Part shown: piece by piece, positions 32,021-42,500 of the stretch
Layout: each line of letters starts with the position of its first letter
Position numbering within the stretch: position 1 is the first letter of the stretch
DNA from: Porites lobata
Taxonomy: Eukaryota; Cnidaria; Anthozoa; Scleractinia; Poritidae
Assembly (NCBI GenBank): GCA_942486035.1
Contig: CALNXK010000070.1
Span: 817,501-881,500 of the forward strand
Direction of reading: 5' to 3'
Length of the DNA: 64,000 nucleotides
Notes under the pieces: model-generated
What the model saw: only the letters and a program-made list of their open reading frames with translations
Databases searched by the model: none
Told to the model about the DNA's origin: nothing
Made by a program: the position numbers and the translations under genes

Positions 32021-35000
32021 TTAGTCCTCTTTCACTATAGGCACAGCAAATGCGCAATCCTGTTCAATTGCCAGGTTGTAATCGTCTCCCTTTCCACCTT
32101 TGTATGCGCTGGTGACGATCCTCAGCCAACCCTCTTCCCCCCACGGGACACCCCAGGAGTTGCGCACAATCCAGTACTCTGTTCCATTCTCCACACCCCA
32201 GCCAGCAACAGATACAATGTGGTTGATCATAGGGGAAGGGTTGTATTCAGTGTAGATACCTCCTTCGTATGCCTCAAGTTTCGAAGTGGCCATTATACCA
32301 CATGCAATAGGACCTCTGGCATAGATTTCGGCCATCATTTTATCACGTCCACTAACATTACCTGCAAGACAATACGAGAGGGATTTCTTGAAATTAAAAT
32401 AACAGAAATGTTCGAATTAGCACCCCTTAACGCTAAAAGTAATAGATAGGCTTTAACCCTTTAACCCATTCGCCCCTGAACCGCCCGTAACCGCCCGTGC
32501 GGATCCCGGTCCTTTCTACCCATTGTGACGTCATCAGTCTTAACGGTCAAGGACAACTTTCTTCGCTAACTTGTGCAGAGTGAAGAGATCTTTCAAACCA
32601 TACCAGAATGAGCACAATTTAGTCAAGGACACCGGAGAAACAAGCAAAAAACCACATGACAAGGACCTGAAAATCTCCATGAAAATCTTGTTCCATTACC
32701 CACCTACCTTTCCTTTCACCTAATCCTAAGATCCGAAAAGCTTTCCTAAAAACTCTTCCCACCAAAATGAAGCCTACTAAATGCCCAGCAAGAGAAAAAA
32801 AAATGAGGCAAGAAAAGCGAAAAAAGAGGGGAGGAGAGAAAGCGAAATTTTGCTTTCTGCGCATGCCCGAACTTCGCAAGCTGATATTTTGCATCTGGAT
32901 CAGAAGGCCGCCAAGTGTACGACCTGTAAACCGGTTTCTGGTAAGTTTTAGCTCTTTATAGCACGACAGTGACCAGAAAACCACTCGACTAGCTTCAAAA
33001 CGTGTTTTTCGGCAAAATCTCCAGGAGCGAATGGGTTAAGTCCCAGTAGTGACCAACATCAATTTTCTCCTAACAATATCCATAGATTGTCAAGTGCAAC
33101 ATCTATGAGAATTAATCAAATGATCACAAAGAGAAAGATCTCTGATCTTTTATCAATTTCTCCCAACTAATTCTCTAAGGAAATGTATAGAGATCAGTTT
33201 GGAGAATTTGTTTGTGGATATTGGGGCTTAAAGGGTTCACTGTTTATGGCCTTTACCTTTAACCTTTAAGGAGTCATTCCCGTGGCTTGTCTGTTGCCTA
33301 GTTGGCGAATGACTTAGTAAACCCTAACAACCATGCAAGAGAGAAACCTCTGATCGCAGGGAAACATAGCCTTGCCAGGGTTTCAGATACATAGGGAGGT
33401 TAGGAAAAACTGACGTGTGATTTGTGCATCAGTATTGAACCAGTAACTGCAGATGATTATCTTATAGCCTGAAGCAGGGTATAATATGTTGGAGCCTGGA
33501 ACAGGCTACTGATAAATGTATCTGCAGCACACACACAACTTTCCCTGTTTACTAAATGTGAAGAATGAACTATGTGCCCCCTTTTCAAATAACTACCCCC
33601 CTGTGACATTACTCGATGGTCTGTTGTTTTTCAATCTATCATGTTGCTGGACTTTGCCTTCCTGACCAACTCTTTTACAGTGAAAGATTTGTTGACTGGG
33701 GTAACTTGGAAATTGCCAATTTCAACTGACCTGCACAGGGCTGTCACCAAGATTTCAAGGCTCTGGGTATAGGCTACACATGTATGAAGCTCTTTTGGAA
33801 CTCTTTAGTTTCGTATTTGAAAATAGCCGGGGGTCATGCTCATACAGACTGTAACAGTCCCCGTGCCTTAGTGGCAGCCTGAATGAAACATTTATGTCTA
33901 ATGATAATTTTAAGTCAACACTGCCTCTTACCATACTCGCTGACCTTCCATTTCGTATAGTTGGTGATAGGATGACACTCTCCAAATGTGGTGCACGTGC
34001 CACACTGATTGAATGCCGTGCACTCTTCATCTTTGGCTTGATAATTATTGCAGGTTTCACTAGGTATACCTTTCTCATGAGCATATTTATATACACCAAT
34101 CATTCCACCTCCATGGCAGGTCCCTGCATTACCTGTTGTAATAAAGCATATCATTCATAAGCACTGGTATCTCCGTGGCATTACCAACCTTTGCTGCAAT
34201 TTAGAAAACTACAAACATGAGAAATATTTAAGTCAATCATGTGTAAGAAAACTGAATTGCAGGCAACAACTTAAAAAAATTTACAGCCAGTTTATAATAA
34301 TTATTTATTTGCGGTTCCCTCGCATGTCTTCATCTTTGTTGTGACTGATCACAACACCACAATATTCCAGAAGTAATCCTGGCTTTTACAAGTTTCTCAT
34401 TTTGACAGAAGCAGGAATCAAAATGTCTAGAGATAAAGGCTGTAAGCTGAAAAAGAAATTTTAATTAGTCCTTATAATCTTTATGGAAAACATGTCAACA
34501 CGTGGCACCCAGTGCTGCTGTAAATGTACAAAATTGCATGTGCAAGTACATGTATACAGAAACACCTGTATAGGTAAGCCACCTCTCCTGGTCCACAATA
34601 AGGCAGAAAACTCCCTGCCTCATATATAACTCAACAAAATTCGTAGTAACGGTAAAACAGTATTTTGAGCTTTTCTGTGGTATTGACTGGCATGTAGCCC
34701 TAATTTGCAGAAATCCCAAAACAGGTTATGCTTTTAAAGTTCAGATTACAACTTCTGCAGCTTTTGTGTTTTTCATCACTGTCAAACACTACTTTCATTG
34801 TTGCAGCCACAGGTGTGATTGTTGATTAGTTCTATGTTCAACCACAACTATAAATTTTCAAGGTTTTTGGGGCCTGGTTGATTCATGTGTGTAACTGGGG
34901 TGGGGTAAGAGGACCAGGGGACAGGGGAGGCATGGCAAAGGGACAGTTTAAAGATTTTACATATCCAAACACTGGCATAACACTTCTACTACCTTAATTT

Positions 35001-38000
35001 ATCAATGTCACGATGATAAAGCTTTCTTACCACAGTCCAAGACATTCTGCACTGATAAGAGATTGCTTGGCCACTTTCCATTCCTAAGGATGTTGATTCT
35101 GTCGGACATGGCACTAGTTGTCCCATGAGCCCAGCAAGAACCGCAGTATTGAGGAATGTGTTGATTCCGTGTCACACTAGCAAAGTTTCCCTTGCCTGGG
35201 ACAGACCTCCAATCAAGCTCCTTTGGCATGTCTTCAAGGTCCAGATATGAATGAGGGCGTGGAGTTTTGCTGTAACATACAAGTTAGATAAATATTTAAG
35301 TTGCACAGATAAAAAAGAATATTTTCATTAGCTGCCTGAGAATGCACATGTATGCAGTCTTAAATAAATTAAAAAATTTTCACGTTTTCCATGGAAGCTC
35401 ACTCTTTCCCTCCATCCTAGAAACAAAATGTCCCTGGCAGCAACCAGCTAGGAGAAACCGTTTTATTTGCAGGCTAGTAAACTGGAGCCCTAAAAAATAA
35501 ATCCCAGCCCCTCCCCTTTTGCAGTCCCTGAACATTCACTAATTTTTTTTTTTAATTCACAGCCTGTAAAACAATTTTTTAGGAGTGGGGGGGGGGAGTA
35601 TTTAACCCCTATATTGGGTTAATGTCATGAGAATTTTAAACAGTTCCAATGCCCAGGGAGGCGGGGACGGTTGAAGTTTCAAATTGATGTTACAGGGCAT
35701 TACTAAAATCACAGGCAGACCACGCTCTGTTAGTGCGGGCCGTTGTTGATTGAAATCTGAGCAAGAATCTTTTGTTACTTATGGAAGAAATACATATGAA
35801 CAATACAGCCATGATATGGGTGGCTATAATTTGTTCCAAAATGCAGAATTTAAAGCAAATTTTTCAATAAAAGTTTGAAGAAAATGTTAACTGAGCCATG
35901 TGTCATGTTTTTTTCGCCGTCCCATGCTGTTTTAAGCGCTATTTTGCGAGATGAATATTTGACCACAGTGGTTAGAACTAAAGAAGGAGACAAGGCAGGC
36001 AGCAAACAGCCGCCGGGGCATGACCCAGTCCAATTTAAGCTGGAACTGACGCCAAACTATTTAATTTCTTACCTCGAAAATAACAAAATTTCTCAAAAAA
36101 AGCGATCCTGAGGTTGCAAGACCAGCTTTCTCAACACGACCGGTGTAAAAATCTCAACCAAAGCCATTTGAGGTGCGCACGTCGATTCAAATCCACCAAT
36201 CAGCGTATCGCGACCAAACAAACATCCGTGTGGGTCAGGGTTGTGGTTTTGAACTGCCAATGGTCTCGATACACTGACTGGTGGATTTGAATCGACGTGC
36301 ATACCTCAAATGCCTTTGGTTGAGATTTTTGCACCGGTCATGTTGAGAAAGCTGGTCTTGCAACTTCAGGATCGCTTTTCTCGAGAAATTTTGGAAGGAT
36401 TGAGCTCTCATTCGGATGGGGCACGGATACATATCTAGTGGAATGGGAGCCGGTATTTTCGAGGTAAGAAATTAAATAGTTTGGCGTCAGTTCCAGCTGA
36501 CGCCAGAGGCTGATTGCTGCCTGCCTTGTCTCCTTCTTTAGTTCTAACCGCCAAGGTCAAATATTCATCTCACAATATAGTGCTTACAACAGCACGGGAC
36601 GGCAAAAAAAAACATGACACATGACTCAGTTAACATTTTCTTCAAACTTTTTATTGAAAAATTTGCTTTAAATTCTGCATTTTTCAACAAATTATAGCCA
36701 CTGTATTGTTCATATGTATTTCTTCTATAAATAACAAAAGATCGTTGCTCAGATTTCAATTAACAACGGCCCCCACAAACAGAGGGTGGTCTGCCTGTGC
36801 TAAAATATTTAACTAGGGTATCTAAAAGATAGTAATGCTGCGGCACATTCTGTTGATACTGGCATTAGTTAGGCAGTGAGACTTAAAAAAATCAAAAATG
36901 ACATTGAATGTCATATTTACATGTTGGAAAGTACTAGAATAATTACTATCAGTCTATAGAAAGAACTCGTGGGAACGTTGTTTAGAAAATGATCAAGTGG
37001 TTATCAGCTCTCGTTTTCCCACAGTAAATTGTAGGAAATAATAGAAATTCAGATCGTTTATCCATATATTTAATATACGGTGCACGACATTTTCTCTGGA
37101 AACAAAATACTTTTCTTGCTGTTTGTTGCATTTTATTAAGTAACAGTTATTTAGCTATATATTTATAGAAAACAACAACACAAAAAACGGAAAAAAAAAA
37201 GAAACAAGGAATGAATAATTCAGTAGGACTTGAACCCCGCACCTTCGACTCGACGCGACTGCACCTAACCACTACACCACAGAGACTGACTACCTAGTCC
37301 TTAGGAAAAGTCTTTGATTTTATTCCTTTTCCATGAAACTTCCGCCGGCAAGATGATCGCCAGCCGTGTGAACCGAGCTATTGACAGTGAAAAAACAATG
37401 TAAACGCATATTCCATGGCAATAAATGAATGAAAGAATATAATTATGCTTTTCAAAACGCCGATACACATCCTCGTCTGCAAAGTAGGACACAAAACATA
37501 TGTTTTGTTATCTCGATTTCCGCTGTTATTTTGAAGCAAATGGTCAAAATCACATCCATTTTCGGCTCATACAGTTTCTTAAGAATAGCATTGCATGACA
37601 TTTTCTCACTTTCAAATCACCTTCTAGCAAGCTGGAATTTGTATATCCCCCGTGTTGCGGAGTCGAAGAGCGAATGCTCATCTTCTCGTCAGGTTTAACA
37701 CCTGGACGAGTCAAAAAACGCTCTTGAATTGAAATCCAATCCCCAAGTTAACAATCGTACTCATCTGAAAGACTCCTGCATGTCTTAAAATTTGTTAAGA
37801 CCTCTAACCGTGCTGTAGAAAATTTGCCACAAAGAAAACTCTAAGTCTGAGCAGCGAACGATGCACTCTCTCACCCACCGAACTTATTTGAGTTGTTCGT
37901 GGCGCAATGCACTCTGGTTAAATGCAATGCGTTGTGGTAAAAAGTGTGGTTAAATGCAATGCATTGTGGTAAAAAGTGATGAATTCGAGAATTCGTCGCC

Positions 38001-38946
38001 CCTTATATATTTCCTTTAAATCCTGATTATGTTGCTGCTCGCTCCCTTCGGTCGCTCCACAGCAATGATTAGTTTCAGACTTTTGTATTAGTTTGGTAAT
38101 AAGTGGCCCACTATTCTGTGGTTTAACCCAGGTCTGGAAGATGTACCAGAAACATCTATAACAAAAGAGTTTGAGAGAAAAAAGTGAAATCAAACTACAG
38201 CGTGAAAGCTTATACGCGGATTGAAATTTGCTTAGTCACCGGTTGCATAACAAGCTTCAGTTTCTTTTTTTTATCTCCATGATCTCAAATAACAATCATT
38301 AGACTCCTTATACTTTGGTCAGATTTCCGTAAAGCCCCATATATCTATCATGCATGTACCAATCTAATGCTATTTCACGCAAAGGACTAGTCGAAACAGG
38401 CATACATAACAAATATTGGGGCTTAGCGGAAATCGAGCTGCAATACTTCAACGTACACTCGTACTCGCGTTAATGAATGACTTTTTGTGTGGGGATATTA
38501 ACTTGGCTTCATACTGAACAGAAAAGATTTACGGAGGACGAACAGCACAGTGGCCTCAATGAAAAATATTTCCTTGAAGCGACTCAAAGTTTTCTGAAGG
38601 GCATTCATTTCGTGGTGCAGTCAAACAGAAACGAAAGAAAAAAACTTTGCAGTGAAACGACCAGACAACGTTTGATCGCTTGAAAAATTACAGTAATCAC
38701 TGCACTGGTAAACTGGCAAACACACTGAACAATAACCACAGTAAAGCACAAAAGCGAACAAAGGACGATTTCCGCAACACCGAGAAGCAGCACCCAAACT
38801 TTCACTTACATTACTTCCATTTTGCCTTTGTCAAATTCCGGATCGTAGCAACCTTTGCTGATGCGGCTGTTGCGTTTGATGTCCGGGAACTTTAAAGCCA
38901 AGGACAACCCAAGGACATTTAAGAGTAGCACAAACACAAACTTCAT
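32021..38946 (-). CDS. CTSZ: Cathepsin Z (cathepsin X), complete, 4 exons, 305 aa
   Basis: Exons (minus): 38,946-38,810; 35,269-35,031; 34,132-33,932; 32,361-32,021. They total 918 nt with matching phases (2, 1, 1) and GT-AG signals; the human protein is 303 residues. It is a papain-family lysosomal carboxypeptidase that removes single C-terminal residues. Residues 1-17 (MKFVFVLLLNVLGLSLA) are a signal peptide. The short propeptide has Cys33, the residue that pairs with the active site in this family. The HIP mini-loop (83-85) diagnostic of cathepsin X is followed by QYCGSCW with catalytic Cys91. His240 (in NHIVSV) and Asn260 (in RNSWG) complete the triad. The start ATG has A at -3. Its first exon faces HPS1 across 623 bp. 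Introns carry nested TTAA elements and a 1.09-kb foldback. A second copy lies at the right edge. Confidence 0.95.
32453..33239. mobile_element. 205-bp TTAA MITE interrupted by a 571-bp TTAA element (CTSZ intron 3)
   Basis: At 32,453 the sequence reads TTAA-CCCT-TTAA. It then enters an element 32,465-33,035 with ends CCCATTCGCCCCTG and CAGGAGCGAATGGG, followed by TTAA at 33,036-33,039. Sequence after that (GTCCCAGTAGTGACC...) continues the smaller MITE, which is intact at 50,762-50,966 and reads CCCTTTAAGTCCCAATAGTG there. The 571-bp element thus inserted into the TTAA inside the MITE's own terminal repeat. TTAA duplication and ends beginning CCC are typical of piggyBac-type transposition. Confidence 0.85.
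33040..33235. mobile_element. Remainder of the interrupted TTAA MITE
   Basis: This continues the element begun at 32,453 and ends TATTGGGGCTTAAAGGG, matching the right terminal repeat at 50,950-50,966. The outer right TTAA has become TTCA. Confidence 0.8.
35710..36799. mobile_element. 1.09-kb foldback transposon in CTSZ intron 1 with 7-bp target duplication
   Basis: The ends CACAGGCAGACC and GGTCTGCCTGTG are inverted. The arms run inward for roughly 500 bp each, leaving only a short centre: blocks such as GTTAACTGAG, CATGACACAT, GACGCCAAACTATTTAATTT and GGTTGCAAGACCAGC on the left recur inverted on the right. The 7-mer CTAAAAT flanks both sides (35,703-35,709 and 36,800-36,806). The open frames in the arms mirror each other and are not genes. 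Confidence 0.9.
37214..37290 (-). repeat. tRNA-like sequence (probable SINE head or tRNA pseudogene)
   Basis: On the minus strand the sequence has a box-A-like GTGGTGTAGTGGTTAGG and a box-B-like GGGGTTCAAGTCC about 25 bp later, with TCAGT and ACTGA able to pair at the ends. The T-stem pairs poorly and no clean anticodon arm forms, so a working tRNA is unlikely. It lies inside CTSZ intron 1. Confidence 0.4.
37916..37977 (+). repeat. Two-copy tandem repeat in CTSZ intron 1
   Basis: The roughly 29-bp unit GGTTAAATGCAATGC(G/A)TTGTGGTAAAAAGTG occurs twice in tandem. Confidence 0.85.
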
Positions 38947-39569
38947 TGTCAGAAGAATGGAAGGTATCGAAACTTAATGAACACCTGGAAAAGAAATGCG
39001 AACTTTCCGTGGAACCGGCGGCTTTTTGTTTGTTGTCAACTCGCGTGAAAGTCATAAGATTTACCACGTGATAAAATTCGTTCCCAGATTACAGAAGGTA
39101 TTGTACGGTCAATATGGCGGCGGCTTCCTGTTCCTGAAGAGAAGTATTTTTAAAAAAGTCAGTCATTGAACGTTGGAATATCCTGTACATTGTGTTCAGT
39201 GCAAGGGATTTATTCGTGTACAGAAGTATGGTTATAGCAGGGATCTAAAGTAATACATATATCTCGTTCCTTAAAAACAGGGGCTAATTGTTAGTGTCGT
39301 ATTTACAAAGTCAGGTGACACTACGGACACTACCGACAGGAAAGGCTGCGTTCCAGACGTGGAAGTTGTCCGTGAGGACATGCACGACAGTTCGTGGTGG
39401 AGGGGGCGATTTTGTACAAATGCTGCTTGGCTTTTATTTCTCAAAGGAAAATCTACAAATGTAAGCACAAAAAGGGTGATCTGGGTCAGCAGTGGTTAGC
39501 ACCCATATTCTACAGACAGTTCGACCTGCTTTTCTGGCATCTCAAGTCTCTAAATTTCACTGCAAAAAG
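38947..39569. promoter_or_regulatory. Divergent CTSZ / HPS1 promoter interval
   Basis: Only 623 bp separate the two opposed start codons. The interval contains CACGTG (39,065-39,070, context ACCACGTGAT), close to the lysosomal CLEAR box. It also contains AATATGGCGGC (39,111-39,121), a YY1-like site often found at bidirectional TATA-less promoters, and an adjacent ETS-like CTTCCTG. A second near-consensus CLEAR word, GTCACGTGAG, falls inside HPS1 exon 1 (39,656-39,665). No TATA box was seen. Site functions are inference from sequence. Confidence 0.6.
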
Positions 39570-42500
39570 ATGAAAGCTCTTTTGATTATTAGCTCTTTGC
39601 CAGACATTATTTTTATTCATGCTGACAAAGGATTTGTCAAACACATTAACAAGCTGTCACGTGAGGCTGGTTTTATAGGTGAAGACCACAATGAAGATGA
39701 AATGGACACTACGGCATTATCTCAAATATTTTCCCCAATGATCACATCACTCACTTACATGAATGAACTGGGAAACCCTTATTCATCCATCTTGTGTGAA
39801 GATGGCACATTGTTCGTCTTCAGGCAGGTGAGTGTAAGGATAGGCTCAATTTTTGCTATTCTCTGGGTCCTCCACAGGAGAGAGCTGGGGAGGAACACAG
39901 GGGTATGAAAATATTTTAGTTGGAGTTTTTATATTCGTGCAGGAGAACACGGATTTATTACCAACGCTAGACTGTTCACAGTCCCCTATTTTTCCGTGAG
40001 ATCGTCGAGATCGAGTGCGTCTTACCATTAATGGCGGCCATCTTGATTTTCAGTCGTACCGAGTCTAACCTGGGGATGAGTATCAAATCTACTTAGGGGG
40101 TGGGGGACGGTTTGGGAGGAGGCGAGAAAAATATTTAATCTATTTTTCTCGCCCCCCACCCCCTAGAGCTATAATCCCCGACGCCCGCCCCCTCGGTACA
40201 TCTAAAAATCAAGATGGCCACCATTAACGGTAAGACGCGCTCGATCTCGACGATCACACGGAAAAATAGGGGACTGTGAACAGTCTATACCAACGCAGGC
40301 CTATTTCCTGAACAGCAGCTGGTAATCGAGCGTTTTACTTCTATTATCTACTTTTTGCCTCTTTTTTTTTTCCTTCTTCCCCCCGCCCCTGGCCCAATGT
40401 CAAGAAAAACGTTACTGTTTGTGCAGTGTGCGTAATATTCTTCTGTTATATTCCAACATTGAATTGGGGAATGTGGGACAATTAGCAAAAGAGAAAAATC
40501 TCCTTTTTGAGGATTAAAATGGACTACTGTTACGTTGTACAGGCCCCGTGTACAACCTTCTCAACTACTTTTATTTGGGATGATAGGTTGAAAAATATTA
40601 ACCTGAATTAAATTTTGACCTGTCACACATACATTGTAATCCTTAAATGACTGTGAACATAAAGGATTTATTTGTATGGGAATTTTTGTAACATTTAACC
40701 CCAAGTTTCCAAAATGGAAATCTCTTCAATCTCAGAAGATCAAAAAATAACTACACAGGGAGCAAGAACAGACTAAGTAAATAAGGTAAACTCCAGCTCA
40801 GCTAGTATTTATCTTCTTGAATCTATTGCCTGAATCCTCATACAAATCCTTTATGTTCACCGCCATTTGAGAATTATGCAATAAATTATTATACCACATG
40901 GATTAATCATAATTTATAATACATTTGTAATTGAAGTCTCATACTGAGCTTGGGCTGCCTGTGGTTAAACTTAAAGATACATGTACAGAGCAGGCCAGCT
41001 ATACACTGTCTCAGTATCTTGCCTTTGGCACTGATAAAGAGAGTTTGTTTAAAAAGAACTAGTAGTTTTTATCTCAGTCTCAGTATTTTAGTCAGTTTGT
41101 CATTGGTCCCAAGGCTTCAACTGTTAATTACTGCTGGTCTTCATAAGACAATCTTAAAGGCCTTGCTTATGTCAGTTAGGGGGGTGTTTGCTCAGGACCC
41201 AGCTAGAGGCGTGAGGCTTTTGTGCCAGTGTTTTGAGTAAACAGTCACTTTTACCCTCCATGTTGAAGCCTGCCATAGTGCTTTTAGTTCTTTCTCACTA
41301 TTATTTGTATGTTATGAATTCTAGTTTGATGACATGGTTTTCACAGCAGTTAATGGTGATGGAGAAGAATCAGAGGATTTTCTGAAGAGAAAGCTATTAG
41401 TCCTATTCAAGTTGGCTACTCTGCATTATGGACCATGCCTTGAACTATTAAAACCAGAAATACTATCAGCCCAGAAAAAAGCCTGGAAAACTCTGGGTGG
41501 TTTGATTGACACATGGGGTTTTCTTTCCTCACAACAACAGAGTTTCTTAGTTGAAGCTGTTGAACGAATTCATGTGAATCAAACGTTAAGTGAAATGAGT
41601 ATTAAGCTTCTGGATACTACACTTAACCTGGCTAGAACTAAAGGTGAACAGAATGTGCTTCATGCTCTTCTGCTTGTCAACACCAAGCTTCTTAGTCTCT
41701 ATTCCAGGTAATATGACTGTATACGGTGCTTTTTAGTTTTGTACTTTAAACTTATGTGCATGTTAATATTATTTCTCATGTTCCATTTGTGGGAGGGGTC
41801 CAGCATGCAAGGTACTATGTCTATCAGAATAATATTTTTTAAGTCTTTTGACTCATTATGGTGTGAGTGTGAACCAGATCCTTCTTTCTCATTTAAATGT
41901 ATAAAGTAGAATCCTAATTCAGATCCAATATGATTTCTCTTTCCCCAGTCAAACACTGTATTATATTATTATTTTTCCCACAGTTCTTTTGAGCCGCCAG
42001 ATAATTTTGAACTAATGATTTCTCTATGTTGTGGTTCATTATTATTATTCTCAGTGTAAATTTCATTCATCCCTTTGTTGGGTTTGGAAATCAGATGGAG
42101 TGATGATTGCACAATGATAAGTCAAAGGCAATAAAAGGAAAATAAGATTTGCACCAAAGACTAATTCAGTGGCAAAATATATATGTATTGCTTAAGATTG
42201 AGGGAAGGGTTTATGAAATTTGTCCTTCAACAAATTGCAATGTAGTGAAATATTCATTCAGAGAAACAAATAGGAACACATGGACTGTCTGTTTGTATCT
42301 TGAACCATTTCAAAGCAATTTTAGCAAGTTTTAGATTTCAAGTTGCTCTTACAGGAAGAAACAGGAGGGAAGGTACAACTCTAAACCTTGCCTAAACAGC
42401 TTTCCACACATTCTCTCATGAAAGTGAAACAGATTACGGTTTTCGTAGAGTCTGGGGTGCTTGTGAAAACTGACTGTTCTCCTCTATTGATGCCATTGTA

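Noticed and set aside
35875..36759. Paired plus and minus frames suggesting a gene
   Set aside because: They are mirror images produced by the arms of the foldback element.
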